From JAWLBW01 sp041687475 (GTDB lineage Bacteria > J088 > JAWLBW01), in NCBI GenBank assembly GCA_041687475.1, contig JAWLBW010000264.1, positions 1-6,697 on the forward strand: a stretch of 6,697 nucleotides of DNA. Direction: 5' to 3'. Positions 1-6,084 of this stretch are shown here, one piece after another (position 1 is the stretch's first letter; the number at the start of each line of letters is the position of its first letter). The notes under the pieces are model-generated. The model saw nothing but the letters and a program-made list of their open reading frames with translations. It did no database searches and had not been told where the DNA came from. A program made the position numbers and the translations under genes.

Positions 1-14
1 CCACCCCTTTCGGC

Positions 15-821
15 CTACTTCATCAGTCGAATCCGAATGGCGTTGACGGCAACCACGAAAAAAACGAGCGTCAGTCCCACCAGTACGCCCATGCTGGCCG
101 CGCTCTGCCAGGTAAGCGTTCCCCCCAGAAGCTCGCGCAGAACGCGCGTCGGGTGCGCCAACGGCATGACCCAGGCCAGCCAACGCACGCCCTCGGGCAG
201 GCTGCTGACGGGAAAGAACACGCCGGCGAACAGAAACATGACCGAAATCACCAGCGTCAGGTAATAGCTGAAAAAATCATAGCCCCGCGCAAAGGCGGTC
301 ACGAGCAAGGCCATTGATGCGAACAGGACGCCCTCGACGGCGATAACCGGTATCGCCAACAGAATGCCCCACCACGGCGGCGCCACGCCGTATTGCCACA
401 CCAGCAGCGGCATGGCGATGAGCAGAAACACGACGCCGTCGACCAGCGCCTTCGTGGCCGCGTACATGATGTCGCCCACCGCCACCTCGTTCATGTTCAC
501 GGGCGTGGTCACGATCGAGTGAAAGGTGTGCTGCTGGTTCATGCGGGTGAACGAACCGAAGGTTCCCTCGAAGGTGGCCGCATTCATGACCGTTGCCGCC
601 AGTAGCCCCGGCACGATGAAGGCGAAATACGGCAACCCGTCGACCGGCCTGTCGATGTACTGGCCGATACCGATGCCCACGGCGAAGAGATACAGAAACG
701 GCTCGCCCACGATGGCCACGAACCATGACTTGATGAACTTGAGCCAGACGAGCAGATTGCGGCGCCAGACATGCACCCAGCGGTAGCTGATCTGCGGTAT
801 GCGAAAATATTCTCCGACCAT
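15..821 (-). CDS. ABC-2 type transporter permease (NodJ-like)
   Basis: This is the membrane subunit of an ABC exporter, 268 aa, close to the roughly 260-aa length of NodJ/DrrB-type permeases. Six hydrophobic segments can be read at about residues 33-54, 65-82, 116-138, 150-175, 184-206 and 240-262, the usual ABC-2 layout in the inner membrane. The stretch after the second segment (EGTFGSFTRMNQQHTF, about 85-100) and the late FAGVFFPVSSLPEGVRW segment resemble the NodJ family. The ATG lies 4 nt after the stop of the ATPase gene and is preceded by a GAGAGTAGG-like ribosome site, so the two genes are almost certainly one operon and one transporter. The substrate cannot be read from sequence: family members export lipo-oligosaccharides, drugs or polysaccharides. 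The NodJ resemblance does not imply nodulation. I see no truncation or frameshift. Confidence 0.92.
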   Translation of the reverse strand: MVGEYFRIPQISYRWVHVWRRNLLVWLKFIKSWFVAIVGEPFLYLFAVGIGIGQYIDRPVDGLPYFAFIVPGLLAATVMNAATFEGTFGSFTRMNQQHTFHSIVTTPVNMNEVAVGDIMYAATKALVDGVVFLLIAMPLLVWQYGVAPPWWGILLAIPVIAVEGVLFASMALLVTAFARGYDFFSYYLTLVISVMFLFAGVFFPVSSLPEGVRWLAWVMPLAHPTRVLRELLGGTLTWQSAASMGVLVGLTLVFFVVAVNAIRIRLMK

Positions 822-825
822 TTGC

Positions 826-1743
826 CTACTCTCGCAGATCGCGGCCGGTCAGCCGCAGAAAAACGTCTTCCAGCGTCGCCCGCCTATGTATCTCGGGACG
901 CTCGGCAATACTGTCCATGACCGCCGACGCATCGGCCCTTTCGACGAAAACAAAGGTGGTGTCGCCCGCCAGTTCACACCGCAGGCCCCTGTCGCGCAAC
1001 GCGCCGGTGAACCGGGGCGTCTCCAATTCGGTATGGCGGTATTCGAGCACTTCGTCGCCCACGTGCTCCTTGATGAGCGAAGCCGGGGTGCCGCGCGCCA
1101 GAATGCTACCGCGATCCATGACCACGATACGGTCGCAGAGACGCTCGGCTTCATCCATGTAATGCGTGGTGAGAATCATGCCGATGCCCTTCTCCTTCAG
1201 CCCCCGCAGCTTCTGCCAGATGGTGATGCGCGCCTGCGGGTCAAGCCCCGTCGTCGGCTCGTCGAGCACCACGAGTTCGGGTTCGTTCATGAGCGCACGG
1301 GCAATCGTGAGCCGGCGTTTCAGTCCACCCGACAGGTGCATGATGGTTTCGTTCACCTTGCTTTCCAGCTGCATGAAGGCAATCAGTTCGTCGGCACGTT
1401 GCACGGCCACCCGGCGCGCAATGTCGAAGTAACCGGCAAACGTAATCAGGTTCTCGCGCACGGTCAGGTCGGGGTCGAGATCGTCTTCCTGGGGAACAAC
1501 GCCCAACCGGGCCTTGATGCTGCGTCCGCCCGTGCGCACATCCTCACCGAAGATTTCGAGCTCGCCGCCGCCGAGCGGCGAAAAGCAGATCATCATTTTG
1601 ATGAGGGTGGTCTTTCCTGCCCCGTTCGGTCCCAGAATGCCGAAACATTCGCCTGCGGCCACCTCGAAGTCGACTCCCTTGACGACTTCCAGCTCACCAT
1701 ACGACTTGCGAACGCTGCTTGCCCTGACGACTCGATTATTCAT
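826..1743 (-). CDS. ABC transporter ATP-binding protein (NodI/CcmA-like)
   Basis: Cytoplasmic ATPase of the exporter, 305 aa from the chosen start. Motifs in order: Walker A GPNGAGKT at 38-45; Q-loop Gln85 in GVVPQEDDLDPDLTVREN, typical of the NodI family; signature LSGGL at 137-141 (Leu where LSGGQ is canonical; NodI proteins often carry Met); Walker B VVLDEP with D-loop GLD around 158-168; switch His194 in TTHYMDEAERL. A C-terminal domain of about 90 aa follows the nucleotide-binding domain and ends in EDVFLRLTGRDLRE, as in NodI/DrrA-type subunits. The frame stays open to a further ATG at 1815, but that extension (WWPLCVFFF) matches nothing expected, and homology begins just after Met 1743. 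No Shine-Dalgarno is visible before this ATG, only eight Ts on the coding strand. It is followed after 4 nt by the permease gene. Confidence 0.95.
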   Translation of the reverse strand: MNNRVVRASSVRKSYGELEVVKGVDFEVAAGECFGILGPNGAGKTTLIKMMICFSPLGGGELEIFGEDVRTGGRSIKARLGVVPQEDDLDPDLTVRENLITFAGYFDIARRVAVQRADELIAFMQLESKVNETIMHLSGGLKRRLTIARALMNEPELVVLDEPTTGLDPQARITIWQKLRGLKEKGIGMILTTHYMDEAERLCDRIVVMDRGSILARGTPASLIKEHVGDEVLEYRHTELETPRFTGALRDRGLRCELAGDTTFVFVERADASAVMDSIAERPEIHRRATLEDVFLRLTGRDLRE

Positions 1744-1854
1744 GAAAAAAAACACACAAAGGGGCCACCAGAGGGCCACACGGGGAATAGACGCAGGCGA
1801 CCTCACGACGGGCACTGCATCTTTCTACGGTACCAGAAGTCGAAGATGAAACAT

Positions 1855-1880
1855 GCCCCCTTTTCGGCCCGAAAGGGGGC
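1855..1880. repeat. Strong inverted repeat (hairpin) in divergent intergenic region
   Basis: The arms GCCCCCTTT and AAAGGGGGC pair over 9 bp, plus one inner T-G wobble, around a CGGCCC loop. Neither strand has a T-tract after it, and the site lies upstream of both flanking genes, so it is not an ordinary terminator. It could be an operator, or a leader hairpin in the exporter mRNA. The pairing is directly visible; the role is inference. Confidence 0.7.
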
Positions 1881-1953
1881 GAGGCCCATGCATGAGAATG
1901 TACCGCGGAAAACGCCACGGTAGCCCCACATCGCCACATCGCAGGCCTGAGCA

Positions 1954-1962
1954 TGTTAAAAT
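1954..1962 (+). promoter_or_regulatory. Extended -10 promoter element for tldD
   Basis: TGtTAAAAT reads as an extended -10 (TG, one base, then TAAAAT, five of six matches to TATAAT). The -35 position 17 nt upstream is poor (CCACAT), which an extended -10 can tolerate. Transcription would start near 1969, giving a leader of about 17 nt with GGAG at 1975-1978. That would place the alternative upstream ATG at 1953 outside the transcript. Confidence 0.5.
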
Positions 1963-1985
1963 CTAGCGAGAAACGGAGCCAATGC

Positions 1986-3371
1986 ATGTGGAATGAACTG
2001 CCTTTCGAACCCCAGAAAATTCTGCGTACCCTGCTGCGCAACGGCGGCGAGTTTGCCGACGTGTTCGTCGAAGACATCGATTCGACCCTGCTCGAATATG
2101 AAGCGGGCAAACTCGACAATGTCGTCGCCGGTATCGACCGCGGCGCGGGCCTGCGCCTCATTGCCAACCAGCGCACGGTATACGCCTACACCAACGACGT
2201 AACCGAGGCCGGGCTCATGGCCCTTGCCGAGCAGCTGTCGTCGGCGGTGCGTCTCGGTCAAAGCGGCCACCTGGGGGGAATGGCGGCACGTCCGCCGGGC
2301 GTTCAAACCACCATTCTGCGCGACCCCGTGCTTGCGCCGCTTCAGGAAAAACTGGCCTTCGTACAGCGAGCCAATCACGCTGCCTGGGCCACCAGCGACC
2401 TGGTCAAACAAGTGCGGGTCGTGTACCGCGACAAGCAGCGACGCTTGGCCATCGCCAGCTCGACCGGTGAACTGACCGAAGACAACCAGAAAAGCCTGGC
2501 GTTTTTCACCCACGTGGTCGCCGCTGACGAAAACAGCATTCAGACCGGCTACGAACCCGTAGGCGGCGCCACCGGCCTTGAGATCTTCGACTCGACCGCC
2601 CCCGAGCAGGTAGCCGAAGTAGCCGCGCGGCGTGCCCTGCAGATGCTCAAGTCGCCCGCCGCGCCCGCCGGCACCATGCCGGTCGTCATGTCGTCGGAAG
2701 CCGGCGGCACCATGGTGCATGAAGCCGTGGGGCACGGCCTCGAAGCCGACCTGGCCGACCAGGGACTCTCGGTGTACCAGGGCAAGCTCGGCCAGAAAGT
2801 GGCCTCGGACCTGATTACCGTGGTCGACGACGGCACCATGGCCGGCAAGCGGGGCTCTTTCGGGTACGACGATGAAGGCGTACCCAGCAAGCGTAACGTG
2901 CTCATCGAAAACGGCGTTCTCAACACCTACATGTACGACCGACTCAGCGCACAGCGCGCCGGGTTGGAAAGCACCGGCAACGGACGGCGCGAAAGCTACC
3001 GCCACCGCCCCATCGTGCGCATGACCAACACCTACATCGCCCCCGGCAGCATGGACCCTGAAGAGATCGTGCGCTCGGTCGACCGCGGCCTGTTCGTGAA
3101 GAAGATGGGCGGCGGCCAGGTCAACACGGTCAACGGCGACTTCGTTTTCGAGGTTACCGAAGGCTACCGCATCGAAAACGGCCGCATCGCCGAGCCCGTG
3201 CGAAACGCCACGTTGACCGGCAACGGCCCCAAGGTGCTCAGCACGGTCGACATGGTCGGCAACGACCTGGGCTTTTCCATCGGCACCTGCGGCAAGGACG
3301 GTCAGGGCGTTCCGGTTACCGACGCTCAGCCTACGCTGCGTGTTCCGGAACTGGTCGTCGGCGGCAGCTGA
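1986..3371 (+). CDS. tldD: TldD-type zinc metallopeptidase
   Basis: A 461-aa protein of the TldD/PmbA (peptidase U62) family. In E. coli, TldD is the catalytic half of the TldD-TldE heterodimer, which degrades unfolded peptides, the antitoxin CcdA among them, and completes microcin B17 maturation. Zinc-site motif HEAVGH has His245, Glu246 and His249; the family's distal Cys ligand is Cys435 in GTCGKDGQ. Strongly conserved blocks are VVDDGTM, DDEGVPS, STGNGRRESYRHRP and MTNTYIAPG, and the C-terminus ends QPTLRVPELVVGGS much like E. coli TldD. Start: GGAG at 1975-1978 lies 7 nt before ATG 1986. The in-frame ATG at 1953 adds 11 residues, has no ribosome site and overlaps the probable promoter. 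A strong terminator follows the stop, so tldD appears monocistronic. The partner tldE/pmbA is absent from the window. No signal peptide is visible, in keeping with a cytoplasmic enzyme. Confidence 0.97.
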   Translation: MWNELPFEPQKILRTLLRNGGEFADVFVEDIDSTLLEYEAGKLDNVVAGIDRGAGLRLIANQRTVYAYTNDVTEAGLMALAEQLSSAVRLGQSGHLGGMAARPPGVQTTILRDPVLAPLQEKLAFVQRANHAAWATSDLVKQVRVVYRDKQRRLAIASSTGELTEDNQKSLAFFTHVVAADENSIQTGYEPVGGATGLEIFDSTAPEQVAEVAARRALQMLKSPAAPAGTMPVVMSSEAGGTMVHEAVGHGLEADLADQGLSVYQGKLGQKVASDLITVVDDGTMAGKRGSFGYDDEGVPSKRNVLIENGVLNTYMYDRLSAQRAGLESTGNGRRESYRHRPIVRMTNTYIAPGSMDPEEIVRSVDRGLFVKKMGGGQVNTVNGDFVFEVTEGYRIENGRIAEPVRNATLTGNGPKVLSTVDMVGNDLGFSIGTCGKDGQGVPVTDAQPTLRVPELVVGGS

Positions 3372-3391
3372 GCCCGAAGCAACGCTTACCG

Positions 3392-3432
3392 ACGGGCGGG
3401 TGATTCCCAATCACCCGCCCGTTTCTTATTTT
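3392..3432 (+). terminator. Rho-independent terminator after tldD
   Basis: A perfect 14-bp stem (ACGGGCGGGTGATT at 3392-3405 with its complement at 3409-3422) closes a CCC loop and runs into TTTCTTATTTT. It begins about 20 nt after the tldD stop. The T-tract is only on the plus strand, so it ends tldD transcription and insulates the downstream genes. Confidence 0.96.
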
Positions 3433-3440
3433 CCGGCTCC

Positions 3441-3469
3441 TTTACGCTCGGCTCGGCGAGCGCTATACT
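3441..3469 (+). promoter_or_regulatory. Sigma70-type promoter for the DUF4124-like gene and probably gcvT
   Basis: The -35 TTTACG (3441-3446) and -10 TATACT (3464-3469) are separated by the ideal 17 nt. The promoter starts 9 nt after the tldD terminator. Transcription should begin near 3476. The spacer is filled by a 6-bp inverted repeat, CGCTCG (3445-3450) and CGAGCG (3457-3462), which could be an operator. Confidence 0.72.
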
Positions 3470-3475
3470 GTTGCT

Positions 3476-3603
3476 TTTCTTTCACCCCGGCCAGGTTGCA
3501 GCGCGTTGATGGGGAACTCGCTTCCGTCACGGCCGGTTCGTTTACCGTAAGTCAGCCTGCCCGGGGTCGGGTCCGGTTTCAAGGCTGCCGAGGATCTGCC
3601 GCT
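3476..3603 (+). promoter_or_regulatory. Structured 5' leader of the DUF4124-like gene
   Basis: The predicted promoter leaves an untranslated leader of about 128 nt. Visible pairings: GAT/GTC with GGAA/TTCC at 3508-3528 around a CTCGC loop; CAGCCT (3553-3558) with AGGCTG (3582-3587), enclosing CCCG/CGGG (3560-3571); and a competing 7-bp pairing of ACCCCGG (3484-3490) with CCGGGGT (3561-3567). The ribosome site GAGG (3590-3593) lies 2 nt after the AGGCTG arm. This could allow translational control, but I match it to no known riboswitch class. Confidence 0.4.
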
Positions 3604-4314
3604 ATGCTCTACACGCTTCTGCTTCTGAGCAGCCTCCTGGCGACTGCCGACCCCAGCTTCTGGCGTTACACCGATAAGGCGGGCGTCGAACACCTTACCA
3701 ACGACTTCGACTCCATTCCCCCCGCGCTGCGAGAGTCGGCAACCCCCGTTGCCGACCTGAGCGAGGTTGTGAAACCTGCCGACAATGATGCCGGCAAAGC
3801 CCACCTCGACGCCCTGAGCGCCCGCGAGGCCGAAGAGATGCTCTGGGCGGGCCGCCTGACGGTCGATGATGTCGATTATCTGGTCAAGCGGGGGGTATTG
3901 CGTTCGTCGGTGGCCGGCGACTCGCTCCGAAACGCGAAAACGCCCGAACAGCTCGCCGCCGAACGCGCCAGCCGGCTGGCCGCGCTTGAAGCGGCCTCGG
4001 GTGTACATGCAGACCCGCGACTCGGCACCGTATCGCTTTTGCGGGCTTTCCTATACGATGTCAAGGAAAGCCCGAAGTTCAAGTGGGCCCTCATCGGCCA
4101 GTTGGCCCTTGCCATCGGCATGATCGTGGCGATGCCATTCGTCATGCGGAAGTACAACAGCGATTCGACCCGACGCATCATTCGGTTTTCCTTTCTGATG
4201 ATTTTCGGTATCGTTTCGACTACCGGCCACCTGCTGCTCTTCCGCAGTGAGACCGAGCAGCTCTTCCGCATCATGAACGGCGCCCCGCCTGTCGCCGTGG
4301 CACAGCCCGAATGA
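3604..4314 (+). CDS. DUF4124-like membrane protein of unknown function
   Basis: A 236-aa protein I cannot assign to a pathway. Residues 1-15 (MLYTLLLLSSLLATA) look like a signal peptide cleaved before Asp16, or an N-terminal anchor. Residues 19-45 (FWRYTDKAGVEHLTNDFDSIPP) resemble the DUF4124 domain of short envelope proteins, where an aromatic and D..G pattern precedes H-T. The middle (about 65-135) is charged and probably helical, with alanine-rich PEQLAAERASRLAALEA. Two transmembrane segments follow at about 161-181 and 192-213, with basic residues between them (RKYNSDSTRR), then a short tail ending PPVAVAQPE. Start choice: GAGG at 3590-3593 sits 10 nt before ATG 3604 and the signal sequence begins there; the open frame runs upstream to 3340 but crosses the tldD terminator and the promoter. 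It ends 24 nt before gcvT, so the two are probably co-transcribed. A role in glycine metabolism is not shown. Confidence 0.82.
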   Translation: MLYTLLLLSSLLATADPSFWRYTDKAGVEHLTNDFDSIPPALRESATPVADLSEVVKPADNDAGKAHLDALSAREAEEMLWAGRLTVDDVDYLVKRGVLRSSVAGDSLRNAKTPEQLAAERASRLAALEAASGVHADPRLGTVSLLRAFLYDVKESPKFKWALIGQLALAIGMIVAMPFVMRKYNSDSTRRIIRFSFLMIFGIVSTTGHLLLFRSETEQLFRIMNGAPPVAVAQPE

Positions 4315-4338
4315 TCAACGTATTACCAGCGACGTGAC

Positions 4339-5448
4339 ATGACTCTCAAGAAAACGCCCCTCAACGAAATTCACCGGTCCCTGGGCGCACGCATGGTGCC
4401 GTTCGGAGGCTGGGACATGCCGGTGCAATACACCGGCGTCATTGCCGAACACAAAGCCACCCGCGAGAAGGCCGGTCTTTTCGACGTGAGCCACATGGGC
4501 GAGATTGAGGTGAAGGGCATGCGGGCGGCCGAAGTCTGCCAGCACCTGATGACCAACGACGTCGCACGCCTGGATGAAGACGGCAAGATCATTTACTCGG
4601 CTCTGTGCTACCCCGACGGTGGCGTGGTCGACGATGTTCTTCTGCACCGGGTTACCGCCGAGCACTATATCTTCGTCGTCAACGCGTCAAACATCGAGAA
4701 GGATTACGCCTTCATGCGCGAGCACGCCCCGGGCGGCGCCGAACTGCTCAACACGTCGGACGACTGGGCCCAGCTTGCCCTGCAGGGGCCCGAAAGCGCC
4801 CGGATTCTGAAGCCGCTGACCGATACCGATATCGACACGCTGGCCTATTACACCTTTCGCGAGGGACACGTGGCCGGCATCGCGGGTTATATCGCCCGCA
4901 CCGGCTACACGGGCGAAGACGGCTTCGAAGTGTATGTACCGTCGGCCCGGGCCGAAAAGCTGTGGAACGCCCTGATGGAAGAGGGCGCACCGTGCGGCAT
5001 TACCCCGGTCGGCCTCGGCGCCCGCGACACCCTGCGCCTCGAAGCCGGTTATCCGCTTTACGGGCACGAGCTGTCGGCCGACATTCTTCCGCTCGAAGCC
5101 GGCCTGGGCTGGGTTACCCGCTTGGAAAAGGGCGAATTCGTCGGACGCGAGGCACTCGCAGCCCGCAAGGAAGCGGGCATCACACGTGAGCTCATCGGCC
5201 TGCGCATGACGGAACGGGGCATTCCCCGTGAAGGTTATCCGGTGCACGCCGGAGAACGACAGATCGGCCTGGTTACCAGCGGAACGCAGAGCCCGACCCT
5301 CCAGACCGGTATCGCCCTGGCCCTGGTAGAAAAGGGCGCCGTCGCCGTCGATGGCCCTCTCTCCGTCGAAATTCGCGGAAAAAAGGTCGGCGCCCAGCGG
5401 GTGAAAACGCCTTTCGTGCCCAGCCGGGTGCTGCGAAAAAAGAGTTGA
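4339..5448 (+). CDS. gcvT: Glycine cleavage system T protein (aminomethyltransferase)
   Basis: A 369-aa protein, the usual length for GcvT. It transfers the methylene carbon from the aminomethyl-lipoyl arm of GcvH to tetrahydrofolate, giving 5,10-methylene-THF and releasing ammonia. Conserved blocks: TPLNEIHRSLGARMVPFGGWDMPVQY near the N-terminus; FDVSHMGEI (48-56); YSALCYPDGGVVDDVLL with the conserved Asp pair at 98-99 where the catalytic Asp lies; ARTGYTGEDGFEVY around 186-198; GLGARDTLRLEAGYPLYGHEL (225 onward), which helps build the folate site. The C-terminal beta-barrel segment holds VTSGTQSPTL. The ATG follows the DUF4124-like gene by 24 nt and has no clear Shine-Dalgarno, so translation may rely on coupling to the upstream gene or on unstructured RNA. 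gcvH follows after about 105 nt, in the common T-H-P order. No damage or missing motif is seen. Confidence 0.98.
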   Translation: MTLKKTPLNEIHRSLGARMVPFGGWDMPVQYTGVIAEHKATREKAGLFDVSHMGEIEVKGMRAAEVCQHLMTNDVARLDEDGKIIYSALCYPDGGVVDDVLLHRVTAEHYIFVVNASNIEKDYAFMREHAPGGAELLNTSDDWAQLALQGPESARILKPLTDTDIDTLAYYTFREGHVAGIAGYIARTGYTGEDGFEVYVPSARAEKLWNALMEEGAPCGITPVGLGARDTLRLEAGYPLYGHELSADILPLEAGLGWVTRLEKGEFVGREALAARKEAGITRELIGLRMTERGIPREGYPVHAGERQIGLVTSGTQSPTLQTGIALALVEKGAVAVDGPLSVEIRGKKVGAQRVKTPFVPSRVLRKKS

Positions 5449-5475
5449 CGACCGCCGTTTTCCATACTGTACAAT
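5445..5475 (+). promoter_or_regulatory. Possible internal promoter for gcvH
   Basis: TTGACG (5445-5450) overlaps the gcvT stop codon, and TACAAT (5470-5475) follows with a 19-nt spacer, longer than ideal. If used, it would let gcvH be made independently of gcvT, with a leader of about 72 nt. The spacer contains the CCGTTTTCCATACTG motif that recurs before gcvP. Confidence 0.45.
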
Positions 5476-5492
5476 GATGTTTTGTTGTGGTG

Positions 5493-5516
5493 GAGCGCTC
5501 TTTACGGCATGCGCTC
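5493..5516 (+). repeat. Hairpin and direct repeat in the gcvH leader
   Basis: GAGCGC (5493-5498) and GCGCTC (5511-5516) form a 6-bp stem with a 12-nt loop, and a G-T wobble can extend it. The same bases give a direct repeat GCGCTCTT at 5495-5502 and 5511-5518, and a local GAGCGCTC palindrome. A TTCCGTTTTC run follows, too weak for a confident terminator; partial attenuation or mRNA stabilisation are possibilities. Confidence 0.4.
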
Positions 5517-5553
5517 TTCCGTTTTCTGAATGAACCAAGGAGAAACCCCTGCA

Positions 5554-5958
5554 ATGGAGTTCCCCAAGAACCTCAAGTACACCCGTGACCACGAGTGGGC
5601 CCTCGTCGAAGGCAAGGAAATGACGATCGGCATCACCGAGTACGCCGCTGAAAAGCTCGGCGACGTGGTTTACGTCGACCTGCCCGAAGAAGGCGACAGC
5701 GTCGACCAGGGCGGCACCTTCGGCGCGGTCGAAAGCGTCAAGGCCGTCAGCGATCTGTACTCGCCGATCACGGGCACCGTCAAGGAAATCAACGGCTCGC
5801 TCGCCGACAGCCCCGAGGTCATCAACGAAGATCCCTATGGTGAGGCGTGGATGATCAAGGTCGAACTCGACGATGAAAACGAGCTCGAAGAGCTGCTCAC
5901 GGCCGAAGAGTACGCCCGCTACATCGCCGAGTCGGGCGACGAAGACGAAGAAGAGTAA
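5554..5958 (+). CDS. gcvH: Glycine cleavage system H protein (lipoyl carrier)
   Basis: A 134-aa protein, near the usual 125-130 aa. GcvH carries the aminomethyl group on a lipoyl arm between the P, T and L proteins. The lipoyl-lysine is Lys63 in the canonical ESVKAVSD motif. Other family marks are LKYTRDHEW at the N-terminus, GITEYAAEKLGDVVYVDLPE (26-45), SPITGTVKEIN, and LADSPEVINEDPYGEAWMIKV. Start: an in-frame ATG at 5530 exists, but AAGGAG at 5537-5542 lies inside that extension and 11 nt before ATG 5554, and the conserved protein begins right there (MEFPKNLKYT). The C-terminus ends in an unbroken acidic run (DEDEEE), longer than in E. coli GcvH. It lies between gcvT and gcvP and may have its own promoter. 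Confidence 0.98.
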   Translation: MEFPKNLKYTRDHEWALVEGKEMTIGITEYAAEKLGDVVYVDLPEEGDSVDQGGTFGAVESVKAVSDLYSPITGTVKEINGSLADSPEVINEDPYGEAWMIKVELDDENELEELLTAEEYARYIAESGDEDEEE

Positions 5959-5979
5959 GTCGGCGGCCCCGCGCCGACT
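5958..5979 (+). terminator. Hairpin directly after gcvH (weak terminator or processing site)
   Basis: AGTCGGCG (5958-5965) and CGCCGACT (5972-5979) form a perfect 8-bp stem around GCCCCG, starting on the last base of the gcvH stop codon. What follows (CTCTTCACC) is only mildly T-rich, so full termination is doubtful. It may lower read-through into gcvP or protect the gcvH end of the mRNA. Confidence 0.5.
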
Positions 5980-6058
5980 CTCTTCACCGTAGCTATCCGT
6001 CTCCCTTTCGACGCGATTATCGCTCAGGCGCCGAACTGCCCCGACGCATCGGATTTCC

Positions 6059-6082
6059 GGTGCCGACTGGGTGGTCGGCGTC
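6059..6082 (+). repeat. Second hairpin upstream of gcvP
   Basis: GCCGAC (6062-6067) and GTCGGC (6074-6079) pair around a TGGGTG loop, extendable by two wobble pairs and a G-C pair to 6059-6082. Its arms share seven bases with those of the hairpin at 5958-5979, so the two can exchange partners. It ends just before the putative gcvP -35. Confidence 0.5.
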
Positions 6083-6084
6083 CT

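Larger units (their letters stand above)
1744..1985. other. Divergent intergenic region between exporter operon and tldD
   Basis: These 242 nt separate two genes transcribed away from each other, so the region must carry promoters for both. It contains an A8 tract next to the exporter start (1745-1752), an imperfect tandem of GGGCCAC units (about 1762-1779), the hairpin at 1855-1880, an 8-bp CATGCATG palindrome at 1887-1894 and an extended -10 for tldD. I could not find a convincing promoter for the minus-strand exporter genes. No credible small ORF is seen. Confidence 0.7.

Noticed and set aside
1762..1779. Short tandem GGGCCAC repeat beside the exporter start
   Set aside because: Only two imperfect units in GC-rich DNA; too short to call a functional repeat.
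1744..1815. Longer exporter ATPase starting at the ATG at 1815
   Set aside because: The 24 extra residues are unlike NodI-type N-termini, and homology starts immediately after the Met at 1743.
799..1923. Plus-strand open frame of 374 codons opposite the exporter ATPase
   Set aside because: It overlaps an ATPase with all diagnostic motifs on the other strand, and its own translation is low-complexity with no domain.
1956..3410. Long open frame of 484 codons on the minus strand opposite tldD
   Set aside because: It mirrors tldD almost exactly. It stays open because the sense gene hardly uses TTA, CTA or TCA codons. The predicted protein has no recognisable domain, whereas tldD is an unmistakable family member.
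3484..3600. Resemblance of the leader to a cobalamin riboswitch (GATGGGGAA early, GTAAGTCAG then CTGCC later)
   Set aside because: The resemblance is limited to short words; the conserved B12-box and the roughly 200-nt architecture are missing. An Rfam covariance search would settle it.
3340..3603. Upstream extension of the DUF4124-like gene to an ATG inside tldD
   Set aside because: The extension crosses a strong terminator and a good promoter, and the signal peptide and ribosome site both support the start at 3604.
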